This document shows positions 20,846 through 31,574 of a DNA stretch of 64,000 nt, piece after piece. The stretch lies in NCBI GenBank assembly GCA_030052745.1, contig JANBVO010000018.1, positions 62,001 through 126,000 on the forward strand. The letters run 5' to 3'. The notes below the pieces were generated by a model. The model had not been told where the DNA came from. It was given only the letters and a program-made list of their open reading frames with translations, and made no database searches. Origin of the DNA: Pleurostoma richardsiae. Lineage: Eukaryota > Ascomycota > Sordariomycetes > Calosphaeriales > Pleurostomataceae. Positions within the stretch are counted from its first letter, which is position 1; the number at the start of each line of letters is the position of its first letter. A program made the position numbers and the translations under genes.

Positions 20846-21158
20846 AGCCAGATAGTGCTAGTTCCTTGGGACTTGTCGAAAGAGCTTTGCTAAAAAATTC
20901 CTTTCATCCCAGCAATTACGTCTCTGGACTCGACTCGGTTCAAAGCGCGTCCCTTTAAGCACGGCTCGCACGGCTACGGACGGGACTGGGTGCCGGAGCT
21001 AAGCTTGTGTCAATTCAAGCTCTCTGATTGGCTGCGGAACTTCCCGGCCTTCGGCAAAAGCACGGGCTGGATGTACCTTCGTCAGTTCTGATGAACCTCG
21101 CATCACGGCTCTGCTTCCATCTGCAGCAAGCATCGCGGTCAATTGAGCAACGCCCACC
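20846..21158. promoter_or_regulatory. Bidirectional promoter PGS1/NDUFA12
   Basis: 313 bp separate the two divergent starts. An inverted CCAAT box (TCTGATTGGCTGCGG) lies at 21027-21031, 128 nt from the NDUFA12 ATG and 182 nt from that of PGS1. Both products are mitochondrial, so shared control by the HAP/CCAAT complex is a reasonable inference. Confidence 0.5.
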
Positions 21159-21955
21159 ATGTCGACCATTACGAGGACGCTGGGCTACCTCCGCCGGATT
21201 GGCCTCAAGGTATGCACCAGTATTCTGCCCCTATAGGCCATGCGCTAACATGTCATTCATAGGAATACTGGCACCAACTTCAAGTATGTCTCGATCTTCC
21301 CACCTCCGACCGAACCGCTTGGAAAGCAGCACGATGACTGACGTGCCGCTCCTCTTAAACAGTATATTGGTATGCACAGAAATGAGAGACCGCGGGGACT
21401 GCAGATCGCTGACCGGGAGCAGGTGACACGAAGGCCGGCACGCTCATCGGCACCGACAAGTTCGGCAACAAGTACTACGAGAACATGGAGGAGGAATTGC
21501 CGCGTACGTGCATTGACACTTGCAAAGAGCTCGCCAGCCGAGAAGGAATACTCACAAGATTTTAGTGCGCACGAGATGGGTGGACTACAAGAAGCACGAC
21601 TTCGACCCGTATGTTATCCGCAGTCCCCTCCCCCAACCTCTAAAGACTCAGAATGCAAGATTGCGCTGACAATTTACGCGATATGACAGAGCCCAGATTG
21701 AGCCGTTCTGGCACATGTGGATTTCATACGGTGTCGACAAGCCGCCGACGGAGGACCCACTGATGAAGACGTTGGACCGGCCCTGGGCCGCGGCCGCCAA
21801 CAGCCCGAACTACACGGCAACGCCGGGCGCATTCAAGACATACAACACGTTAGTTCTCCTAATAACATGGTCCAGTGCAATGAGATATCTAACCGTGAGC
21901 TAGGACGAAACCTAAGCTTACTTCTTGGGAGCCGGTGGCCGCACCTAGGCATTAA
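21159..21955 (+). CDS. NDUFA12: NADH:ubiquinone oxidoreductase subunit NDUFA12 (B17.2/N7BM)
   Basis: Accessory subunit of respiratory complex I, matrix arm. Seven exons: 21159-21209, 21263-21283, 21363-21369, 21423-21503, 21566-21608, 21690-21848 and 21904-21955. The spliced product has 137 residues, the usual fungal length: MSTITRTLGYLRRIGLK, EYWHQLQ, YIGDTKAGTLIGTDKFGN, KYYENMEEELPLRTRWVDY, then the proline-rich C-terminus ending WEPVAAPRH. The ENMEEELP..RTRWVDY core and the IEPFWHMW segment are the family signature. Exon 3 is only 7 nt (TATATTG). All splice sites are GT-AG and the phases agree across six introns of 53-79 nt. No single long ORF reveals this gene. Confidence 0.92.
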
Positions 21956-22090
21956 AGGGTTACTTGGGCAACGCAGGTGTTGCAGTTGTAGTGTACATAA
22001 GCTCTTGCTGGCCGATAAGTTGACGATCATTAACTACCTGGCCTCTCCCTTTGCAGACGTAATACAGTACAAGTGCTTGGAATTTCTAGC

Positions 22091-22118
22091 GAGCTACAGA
22101 CAGCCGAGCTACAGACAG
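22091..22118 (+). repeat. Tandem 15-bp duplication
   Basis: GAGCTACAGACAGCC is followed directly by a second copy of its first 13 bases, in the convergent gap between NDUFA12 and the galactosidase gene. Confidence 0.5.
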
Positions 22119-22201
22119 AGGGTCTTCCTAACTGCTCACGGTACACTTAGGTTGGCTCGAACAGAACATGAACAGTCCGCATCTCCTTGTCAACTGACCT
22201 T

Positions 22202-23885
22202 TCACAGCTCAGTCCGCTTCCTGATACCCGCTGTCGGAACGGCTCTTAACCTGAACATAGCAGCTCCATGTCTCTCGACTGTCGCGGTTATCGTTCCGTG
22301 AGGTGCCACTGTGGTCGTGACCTTACCCAGCAGGAGCTCGTTCCCCTTCGACAACCCCTCAGCGTACGAGGTCTCCGTCGCGTTGAACAGCCTGCTGGAC
22401 CCGTTTGTCGTCGCGTTACCGCTGACTGTACCATTGGCCCCGTCGATCAGCGCCTGCGCCTCCTCGTCTGTGATCCTGTACGCCCACAGGTCGCGCACCT
22501 CCCACGCCCTGGCCGCCTGCGCCGCCGTGCCCGCCGTGCCGCTGTCGACGAAGACGTCCCCCAGCGTGGCATTCATCGTCGTGGTGCTGTTGTTGCCGTT
22601 GAGGAGGACCACGACGTAGTCCTGCTCGTCGCCGCCCGTCGTGGACGCCAGGCCGCCCGACCACATCTGGATGCTGCCCTGGTCGTACTCATCGACGTCG
22701 TCAGTGGCGTAGTGCCACCTCCGCGCGGCAGATTGCCCCTGTGGGTCCTGGTTCACGGCTATGACGGCCGCGTTGGCGAGGATGGAGAGGCTCCTGTTGG
22801 AGATTTTGCTGAAGTCGTTTCCCATCAAGAGGGGGCTAGAGGCAGGTGGTGGATGTTCAGCAAATGATGAAGTCCCCTTTGTCGTGACTGTGCTCACCTC
22901 TTTGCAGCGCTCCACATCGAGAAGTGGGCTATGTATTCAGCATCAGTCTGACCTCCGAGGCCGACTGTGAGCATGTCGAGGTCGTTCCAGGCTCCCTTCT
23001 GGGCTTTCGAAACGATGAAAGCGGCCTTGTGACACGGTCAGCGCCATGGCCTGCATGCTTCTAGATGTACCCATCTTTACCTTGTTGATGATGTTCAACG
23101 TGGAGCAATGAAATCCCGGAAGCGCACAGTCATAAGCGTCCGGGCCGTCACTACCTTCCCGTCAGTGCGAGGCCGTCCGTCGTCTTCAGGACTCCTAGCA
23201 ACCACGCAACATACCAGGGGCACCGGTCATCCGGCCTGTCAAACGAGTCGTACACGTCCCCCGAGATCCTCCACGAGTTGGCGATCGTGCTGCCCCAGTT
23301 CCAAGGGTAGTCCTCGCCCCAGTTGCAGAGGCTGTACAGCACCGGCCGCCCCGTCGCGTTCAGCGCCTCGCTCATGACGGCGTACCGGCTCCGGCTGATG
23401 AGTTGGTTGCCCGCCTGCCCCTCGTTGTAGCAGTTGTCGTATTTGAGGTAGTCGACGCCCCAGCCGGCCAGCGTCGCCGCATCGGCCTGCTCGTGGCCCA
23501 GGCTGCCCTCGTACCCGCCGCACGTGTACCGGCCCGCGTCCGAGTACATGCCAAACTTGAGGCCCAGCGCGTGGAGGTCGTCGGCGACGGCGGCCATGCC
23601 GCGCGGGAACTTGGCCGTGTTGGCCTCGAGGGTGCCGTTTGTGCCACGGGACCGACCTGAGGACCAGCAGTCGTCCAGGACGACGTACTGGTAGCCTAGG
23701 TCACGCAGGCCGAGGGAGACAATGCGCTCAGCCGTAGAGGCGAGGAGCGACTCGGACACGTCGCAGCCGAAGGCGTTCCAGTTGTCCCAGCCCATCTGGG
23801 GCGTAATGGCGAGGCCATTGTCGGCAGCACGGCTGAGGCATGCGAGCAGCAGGGGGGAGACGAGAAGAGAGAAGATGGTAGACAT
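22202..23885 (-). CDS. Secreted alpha-galactosidase, glycoside hydrolase family 27
   Basis: Releases terminal alpha-galactose from galacto-oligosaccharides and galactomannans outside the cell. Exons: 23215-23885, 23081-23150, 22898-23025 and 22202-22835; introns of 64, 55 and 62 nt. The product has 500 residues. The signal peptide is [20 protein letters not shown], cleaved before the mature [17 protein letters not shown], the GH27 opening. The nucleophile Asp is in [24 protein letters not shown] and the DRPDDRCPC region form the rest of the active-site face. Further on come [25 protein letters not shown] and SPLLMGND. The C-terminal beta domain (about 300-500) has several N-glycosylation sites. 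Without splicing the middle of the enzyme is lost. Probably AglB-like. Confidence 0.92.
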
Positions 23886-25703
23886 GTTCGAGCGTTTACC
23901 TACCAGTATCGAAGCCGACCGTACATGCCAAAGGTCTAGCTACAGTAGAACATCACGGTCAAGAAGGCAGCACTTATACCGTGACACCGGTGTCTCGGAC
24001 GTCATCTTACCGGTAAAACCGAGTGCGGGAGACACTCCGGGGTCCATCGAACTTAGAATCGGGACCCGGCATATGCAGACGTTCCCCAGACCCCGCGTTC
24101 TCGTGAGCGGGGAAAGGATGATCATCTCCAGAGGCAGCGTGATGATGGAGCCGCAATAGTCTCATCGATTCCCATAGTTCCAGTGCGCTCGCTTTGCCCC
24201 TACGTTGTTCACGGATATTCAGATGGTAGCCATGTCCCCCATTATGTTACTCTTTATTCTGATGGCATCATAAACTGCAAGCATGAAATACGGCAGATCA
24301 AGGCAACACGATTGCCTGGAAACCATGTGCCTCCAGGCGTTAGCAACACCTGCATGGCCTCGAGCATTCGGTCCGAAGCACTGCCGGGCGTCACAACGAA
24401 AACTCTAGTTGCGTCTGCCGTGATGCGCGCACCAAGGCTCTATTCGTCCAGTACGACGCTCCTGGAGCTGAACGGAGCTCTTGGAAGCCGCCAATGGAGT
24501 CGTTTTGCCTATGTGCTTTATCGCTGCTTACCGCTGGTCATTACGTTTCTGATCGTTTTCCTTCATCACTTTTTCGCACGATATTACAAACGCACTGTTT
24601 CTCGATTGCCGCAGTTATGTGGTGTCCCCGGGATACTCATACTTAACCAAAGTAGTGGTGAACATAATGATGCCTACCATGCTGACTGTAGCAAGGCGGC
24701 GGCAGCTCCCTAAACCCAAGTCGAGTGCCCGCAGGTTACTCTCAAACCGAAGTCTCATAAGGCCTCGTAAACACCATAGTTCTCGAGCTTAGACCAGAGC
24801 GTCGGCGCTCTTGCAATGTCATCACGTACGTCTGGTATCGGCGCCTTCTAGAGCGAAACTAACATATCCTCAAATAGTGAGCAAACCGGCGAAATGGAAA
24901 CCAATAAGCTTCTAACGGACGGCCTCATGTGCGGTTTTCCTTTTTGCTCTTGTAACACGAGCATCATGACCGCAGACTCTCTTTGAGTTCAATTTGTTAA
25001 GTCAAGGAGAAGGGCCTTGGAATTGACCGAGCCTCGATCAGCCTTCCCAAAGAGTCGTCGATCCTAAGGCGTCAGAGTCTTGAACCTCGCGGCCGTCTGA
25101 AGGTGAGGCGATGGCGGGACAAAGCTCTCGAAGCCCATCTACGCGCACTTCATTCCACCCAGAATGTGAGATTGTTTGTCCTCTGGCTGGCTACACCGCC
25201 TTCCTAATGATTGGGGCTTTTCACGATCTATTTTTTTAGGAGGTGTTTTTCTGTTCTTCTGTGGTGTTTTGGTTCAAGGGTGCCCCGATACCGCCACGGC
25301 GCGAGCAACCTCGGATCATCTCGAAAGGATGTGGAGATGTCAGCATCCAGATCTCTTCAGGATCTGGACGACGAGCTAGGGAGATTCAGGGCGCTCGTAA
25401 TGAGCCTACTCCTGGTCTTGGCTCCCCAAAGGTGTGTCAGCTCTCACGATGACCTCGAGTGAGCTGACATATGGATCCATGTGGTGGCTTGAAGGGGGTG
25501 CCCGCGGCAGCCGACCGTTCATCGTGGACTATAAAACAACCAGCAAGACCTGAAAGCGTATACATTATCGTCTGGATCCGACCAAGTCGCTAACCCATCA
25601 TCTGGGTCGTCACCCGCGGTCTCCGCCGCCCGCTCCAAATCTCGTTGCCTGCTCAGCTTACTCTCCGACTCGCCTGCTCCTAGAGTGAGTCTAAGCCTAA
25701 GAA
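23886..25703. other. 1.8-kb intergenic region
   Basis: Divergent upstream regions of the galactosidase (minus) and acyltransferase (plus) genes. A 176-codon frame at 24183-24713 starts with GTG and has random composition, so I do not call it. A TATA box sits at the right end. Confidence 0.45.
25530..25536 (+). promoter_or_regulatory. TATA box of the BAHD acyltransferase gene
   Basis: TATAAAA, 174 nt before the ATG at 25704, in a CT-rich leader context. Confidence 0.45.
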
Positions 25704-27221
25704 ATGCAAGTCGAACACCTCCATATCCGCCCCTCGGGCTCCGAGGGTTTCCCAGACGAACAGTGGCTCCAACTCTCGGTCATGGACTTCGTCTCGCCTC
25801 CGACGTACATACGCTTCGCGGTAGTGCTCAAAACCCCTGACGATGCCGAGACCAACGATGACGACGCCGTAATCCAACGCCTCAGAAGATCCCTTGAGCT
25901 GTCCCTCGGCCAGTCGCCGCACCTGGCCGGCACCATCGAGCTACACCCGAGCGACCACGACGGCAGCGACTGGCGCCTGCGCACAACGCGGGACAGCACC
26001 GTCGCCCTGACCGTCCGCCGCCGTCTGGGCCTCCCCTCCTACGCGGAGCTCGAGGCGGGCCACTTCTCCAGTAAGCTGCTCTTCGGCGAGGGCAGCGAAC
26101 CGCCAGCCCTCTTCGGCGGCGAGACAGAGAAGATGGCTCTCCCCGGGACGAGCCCCGCTGTGCTCAAGCTCGACCTCGCCCCTGTCCGCGGGGGGATCGT
26201 CCTCGGGCTGCGGCTGCACCACTGGGTCTTCGACATCCAGGCCTTCGCGAGCTTCGTGAAGCAGTGGGCGGGCAACTGCTCCGCCCTGGTCCGGGGCGAC
26301 CCGGTCCTCCCAGCCTGGGACACCGTGGCCAACGCCCAGCGGCCACAGTTCGAGCCCTCCGGGCCGCCGGTGCTCGGCGGGGGACCCTCGGCTGACGCGC
26401 ACCCGGATCACAGGCCGTGCTCGTTGCTCTTATTCCACCTGCCTCCGTCCAAGGCCGCCGAGCTGAAGAAGTTGGCTTCGCCACCGGCTGGCGAGGGCTG
26501 GATCTCGTCCTACGACGCCTTCACAGCCCTGTGGTGGCGCATCCTCACACGGCACCGCGCGCGCCTGTACGCCACCGGAGAGGAAGACCTCTCCCGCCCC
26601 GCCTCCTTCGGCGAGACCGTCAACCTCCGCCGGCGGCTCGTCCCGCCTCTGCCGAGCGCCTACCAGGGCGTCGCCGTGACCATCACCCCCTCCCAGGAGG
26701 GCGTCTTCTCCCCCGCCGCGCGCCCCCACCTGCGCCCCTGGGGCGCGTCGCCCGACGACCCCGCCCCGACCCTCGCGGAGGTCTCCTCCCCCTCCGCCGC
26801 GCCGCTGTCCCGCCTCGCCGCCTACATCCGCCGCGCGACCGACCGCCTGACCCCCGGGGAGATCGTGCGCGCCTACCGGGACGCCGCGCGCGTCCGCGAC
26901 CGGACCTGCCTGTTCAGCAACATGTCCGGCCCGCCGCCCATGACGTTCATGACGTCCGACTGGCGGGACGCGGACGTGTGCGGGGCGGACTTTGGCGCGG
27001 CGCAGGCGGTGGCGTTTCGTATGTATTGGAGGCGGGTGACGCCGACGATGCTGGCGGTGTACCCGGCGAGAAAGGCGGCAGGGAAAGAGGGAGGTGAGTC
27101 TGACGAGGGGGTCGAGTTCGGGGTGCCGGTGGAGTGGGAGTTAGTGGAGGGCTTGAAGAACGATCCGGAGGTGGTGCGGTGGTTTGAGTATAGGGGTGTT
27201 GAGGCAGAGGGCGTAGCATGA
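25704..27221 (+). CDS. BAHD-type acyltransferase (trichothecene 3-O-acetyltransferase-like)
   Basis: Acyl-CoA-dependent transferase of the HxxxD superfamily, which acylates hydroxyl or amine groups of secondary metabolites in the cytosol. Single exon, 505 residues, within the family's 450-510 range. The catalytic HWVFD (HxxxD) is near residue 172 inside GLRLHHWVFDIQAF. The second conserved element, DVCGADFGAAQA (DFGWG-like), is near residue 428. Between them are SSYDAFTALWWRIL and GETVNLRRRLVPPLP, as in fungal Tri101-like proteins. The gene is markedly richer in G+C than its neighbours. No polyketide synthase, NRPS or terpene cyclase lies beside it here, so it is either a stand-alone (perhaps detoxifying) enzyme or acts with genes elsewhere. 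Substrate unknown. Confidence 0.85.
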   Translation: MQVEHLHIRPSGSEGFPDEQWLQLSVMDFVSPPTYIRFAVVLKTPDDAETNDDDAVIQRLRRSLELSLGQSPHLAGTIELHPSDHDGSDWRLRTTRDSTVALTVRRRLGLPSYAELEAGHFSSKLLFGEGSEPPALFGGETEKMALPGTSPAVLKLDLAPVRGGIVLGLRLHHWVFDIQAFASFVKQWAGNCSALVRGDPVLPAWDTVANAQRPQFEPSGPPVLGGGPSADAHPDHRPCSLLLFHLPPSKAAELKKLASPPAGEGWISSYDAFTALWWRILTRHRARLYATGEEDLSRPASFGETVNLRRRLVPPLPSAYQGVAVTITPSQEGVFSPAARPHLRPWGASPDDPAPTLAEVSSPSAAPLSRLAAYIRRATDRLTPGEIVRAYRDAARVRDRTCLFSNMSGPPPMTFMTSDWRDADVCGADFGAAQAVAFRMYWRRVTPTMLAVYPARKAAGKEGGESDEGVEFGVPVEWELVEGLKNDPEVVRWFEYRGVEAEGVA

Positions 27222-27717
27222 TATAGAGTAGGGTGTATAATTCGCGAGCTGACGCTACCCCTGAATACATTGAAGGTCGTATTCGGCTTAGATGAAGGTG
27301 TCCACATGAAAGTATGAGCCCTTAGGGGCAAAGAGCGGCGTCGTAGCCGATGGGTGCACATGAGCAGATGAAATCATATGCATTCAAAGCACCACTCGAC
27401 GACATCATCAGCTCGCTATCTACAATGAACTCTCGGAACAGCCACCTGCATTTCGCTCATCTATCTGTAGCCGCTCGAGAATGCTGCAGGGCCTGAATGC
27501 TGAACATAAACCCAGATTGAGAGCCACTTCAAGACTGACGAGCGAGACGAATAATTGCATAGCAGGCGGAAGCGCCGCAGCGCGGTCTAGAACGCGAATG
27601 AGAGTCTTACAGCAATGCTATGCGTCTAGGTCGATTGATATGGGATGCGAAGCCATGCCCAAAGCAAAACACACTCGCAATATAGACCGCTGAAGAGGAT
27701 AAGTTGCCCGGATCTAT
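27222..27717. other. Convergent 3' region BAHD/NNT
   Basis: About 500 bp between two convergent stop codons. No gene seen. Confidence 0.4.
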
Positions 27718-30700
27718 CTAGATCTTTGATTCAATCGCTGCTTTTAATGCTGCGAAGCTGTTAGAACATCACGGCCAACTAGCCACTCAGAAACGTTTCG
27801 GAGAACTTACCGTCGCAACTAGTCCTGGCATCTCCGAAAAGCATCCTCGTGCCAGGCATGTAGAACATCGGGTTCGGTACGTCAGCTATCACCAGCGTCA
27901 GCAGATCCCCTACATCGCCTCACGAACACAGGAGAAAGGGGAGGGAGCCGCACCATATCCACTAGCCAAACTCCTCTTCATGACAATAACCTGCTTGCTC
28001 TTCCACGCGTGCAGCACCGGCATACCCGCGATCGGCGACCCAGGCTCCAAGGCGATAGGGTTGACCGTGTCGTTGGCACCGATGACGAGCGTCACGTCCG
28101 TGTCGCCAAAGTCGTCGTTGATCTCGTCCATCTCCAGCACCACGTCGTACGGCACACTCGCCTCGGCCAGGAGCACGTTGCACTGGCCCGGCATGCGGCC
28201 CGCGACGGGGTGGATAGCGAACCGAACGTTGATGCCCTTCGCCCGGAGCATGCGCGTGATGTCCGAGATTGCATACTGCGCCTTGGCCACCGCCATGCCG
28301 TAGCCCACCACGATGATGACGGACTCGGCGTTCACGAGGGCTTCGGCCGTGTCGTCGATGTTTGTCTGCGTCACGGAGCCCTCTATCTTGTAGTCGGTTG
28401 TCTGTGGTGCTGCTATACCGCCGAAGAGCACATTGGTGAGCGAGCGGTTCATGGCAACGCACATTATGTATGATAGGATGGAGCCCGAGACGCCGATCAG
28501 GGCGCCCACCGTTGTGAGCAGCGGATTGTCGAGCATGAATCCTTCTGCAACGAGGGCGAAGCCGCTGTATGCGTTCAGCACAGTAATGACGACTGGCATA
28601 TCAGCACCGCCAATAGCAGCAGTAGTTGTATAGCCTTGGATAAAGGAGAACGCGGTGTTGGCGGCGAGAGCACCAGCTGCGATCATGGGTGAACCAGGCG
28701 CCATAGTGACAAACGCGCCCATTGTGGCCATGTTCGAGACCATGAGGCCCGAGTTTATGACGTGGCGGCCAGGGAGTACCAGCGGCCGCGAAGACATCTT
28801 GCCAGCCAGTTTCATGAAGGCCACGATAGAGCCTGTGAAGGTGATGCCGCCTATTCTCAGTTAGCACGATAGTTACTCCATTCGCATCTACTGCACTCAT
28901 ACCTATCAGAACTCCAAGGTAAGCAGTGACAAGATGCAACGTCGAGACGTCGGGGATGTGAGCCATAACGCTTCCGATGCTGGTCAGGACAGCAGCCAAA
29001 CCAACAACGGAATGCAAAGCAGCCACAGTCTGGGGCAGGTCCGTGGGCGTGATTCTCTTGCCAATTAGAAAGCCTGAGGCATATTAGTTGTTTCCGTGAA
29101 AGGGGTGAAGTACGGAGTTTGGGCTGCGAAGCTCCTTACCGAGTATGCTTCCTATCGTTGCCAGAACACCAAATTGAGTGAGAACTTCAGGAGTAAAGCC
29201 AACGGCAAGAAGGGACGCGAGGACGCCAGAGCCAACGCCTAGAATACCCAGCATGTTGCCCATGCGTGCAGTCGTCTGAGAAGCAAGACCAGAAATAGAG
29301 CTGATGCACAGGACCGAGCTGACGAGGTAACCCGCCTGCACCAAACCAGCCGCGCCGGTCGACGCAGCCGCGAGGAATCCCCCACCGAAGAGAACTCCAG
29401 GAATAGCGTAGAGCCAGGGGTACTCCGGCGGATCAGTTGGCCGCTTGAACATGTCAAGCATCCTCTTGGTGATCACGAAGCCTCCCGACACATTGATAAA
29501 GGCAAGTAGAACCGACAGAGCCCCAAAGGCTTGGGGTACGGTCTCCGGTACATAGCCGCCTCCAAGAACGAAGAAGCCGCCGATACCAACCATTCCTGAG
29601 ATTGCATTGGTGACACTCATGAGAGGTGAGTGCAAAGCGGGACTGACGCCCCAGACAACGCGGTATCCGATCAGGGAGGCGAGTCCAAAGGTGAACGCGT
29701 TGCTCATGAAGACCGGTCCCGTCAGCTTTCCCAGGGCCAAGGCAGTAGCCATGCCGCCAGTGACAAGACCGACCTCTCTAGATGTCTTCTGGAACGGAGT
29801 GAGAGCAACGACTTCGGCCTCCTTGGCGGCGGTTGGAGCAGCAGCTGCGGGTGCTGGTGGTGGTGCTGGACGAGGCGCAGGCGGAAGGATGTCACCCTTC
29901 AAAGTCACGACAGCACCTCGGGTGACTTCGTCAGTCAGGTCAACGCCAAATTCCTTCTCCGCAGGAGCCATTGAAAGGAGAAACTTGGTAATGTTGTTCG
30001 AGTACAGCGTTGACGATTGGGTAGGGAGTCGGGATGGGAGGTCAGTGTAGCCTGGCAAAACAGTCAGTCACTACGTAAGTTTAGCATGATCCCCTGAAGA
30101 TCGGCTCACCAATAATCTTGACACCATGATATGTGGCCAATTTCCCCGGCTCGGTCACCTCACAATTACCCCCAGCCTCGGCGGCAAGGTCAACGATAAC
30201 AGAGCCAGGCTTCATGATCTCGACCATGGACTTGGTAATGAGCCTCGGAGCAGGCCTCCCAGGGATCAGAGCAGTCGTGATGATGATGTCCACATCGCGA
30301 GCCTGCTCGGTGAAGAGCTTCATCTCGGCCTCAATGAACTCCTTGGACATCTCCTTTGCGTAACCGCCTGCACCAGCACCTTCTTCCTTCAATTCAACCT
30401 CAACGAACTCGGCGCCGAGACTCTCGACCTGCTCACGTGCTGCGGAGCGTGTGTCGAAACCGCGGACGATGGCACCCATCCTCCTAGCCGTAGCGATGGC
30501 GCTCAGGCCTGCCACGCCGGCGCCGATGACCAGCACCTTGCACGGCGGGATCTTGCCGGCGGCTGTGACCTGGCCCGTCAGGAACCGGCCGAAGTTGTTG
30601 GACGCCTCCAGCACGGCCTTGTAGCCGGCAATGTTCGCCATGGAGCTAAGGGCGTCGAATACCTGGGCGCGGCTGATGCGGGGGATGAGATCCATGGCAA

Positions 30701-31478
30701 AGGCGGTAGCCTTGCGCTCGGCGATCTTCTCGATCAAGGCCTTGTTCTGGGCTGGCTGGAGGAAGCTCACGATAGTCTGGCCCTCGCGCATGAGGTCCGC
30801 CTCGGCGAGGCTTGGGCCGCGGACTTTGAGCACGATGTCCGACTGCTGCCAGACCGACGCGGCGTCGACCAGCGTTGCTCCGGCCCGCTGGTACGCCTCG
30901 TCGAGGAACTCGGCCTCGGCGCCAGCACCGTGCTCGACCACCACGCGCGAGAAACCCTTCTTCAGCAGCAGGGCAACATTTTGCGGGGTCAGAGCCACAC
31001 GTCGCTCGTTGGAGTACGTCTCCTTGGGCACACCGACAGTGAGCTTAGCATACGGCGTGGTTGGCGGCAAGACAACGGTGGAGTACGTCGCCGAGGCGGC
31101 TGATGCCGGCGGCGACAGCGGGATCGAAGACAACACAGAGGCATGCCGGATGAGCTGCAACTGCCTTGGCTGCGGCTTGAAAACAGTCAAGGCCGATGAG
31201 GCAGACGGTACGTGCGGCTGGCGCCAGCCGAGGCTGCTATGCCATTTCCGCTGGCAGGCGACAGCACCGCTGGTGGCTGCGACTGGAGATGTTCCTGTGA
31301 GGGGTAGTTAGATTCGGTGGCTGTCAATCGATGGGGGATTCCCGTCGTGCATGAGGAGTGCATGTCAGGAAGGCAGCTTACCGAGGAGGCGCACAACGGT
31401 GCGGTGAGCGAGGCGCTCCAGAGGCGCTGACGGCGCAACACTGCAGGCCAGGGCTGGCCGGACGAGAGACCACGACAT
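27718..31478 (-). CDS. NNT: Mitochondrial NAD(P) transhydrogenase
   Basis: Proton-translocating transhydrogenase of the inner mitochondrial membrane: reduces NADP+ with NADH using the proton gradient. Seven exons: 31382-31478, 30110-31294, 29140-30051, 28903-29073, 27954-28850, 27811-27885 and 27718-27749. The product has 1122 residues. Residues 1-90 hold a presequence ([13 protein letters not shown], many Arg/Ser). Domain I (NAD-binding) is at about 90-470: [32 protein letters not shown]. Membrane domain II spans roughly 530-930. Domain III (NADP-binding) is C-terminal: [43 protein letters not shown]. The tail, [14 protein letters not shown] then [12 protein letters not shown], requires two small 3' exons of 75 and 32 nt. 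All six introns are phase 1. Absent from S. cerevisiae, common in filamentous fungi. Confidence 0.95.
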
Positions 31479-31499
31479 GGCGACGCCTGCAGCTGGTTA

Positions 31500-31542
31500 C
31501 ACAGACGCAGGTGCAGACGCAGACACAGACGCAGCCAGACAG
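31500..31542 (+). repeat. CAGACG-type short tandem repeat in the NNT leader
   Basis: Imperfect hexamer repeat (GCAGAC/ACAGAC units) just upstream of the NNT start, within its promoter or leader. Confidence 0.5.
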
Positions 31543-31569
31543 ATCGCTGTCATCTGCGTACTGCAGCTT

Positions 31570-31574
31570 CCAAT
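31570..31574 (+). promoter_or_regulatory. CCAAT box upstream of NNT
   Basis: CCAATGG, 92 nt before the minus-strand NNT start. A weaker match to the HAP-complex consensus than those at SDH3, NDUFA12 and GCVH. Confidence 0.3.

Noticed and set aside
24183-24713. A 176-codon plus-strand frame
   Set aside because: It begins at GTG rather than ATG, lacks a protein-like composition or any motif, and lies in a region without splice-supported neighbours.
30126-31103. A 325-codon plus-strand frame opposite NNT
   Set aside because: It is the antisense shadow of NNT domain I, produced by GC-rich codon bias; the sense strand has clear family motifs.
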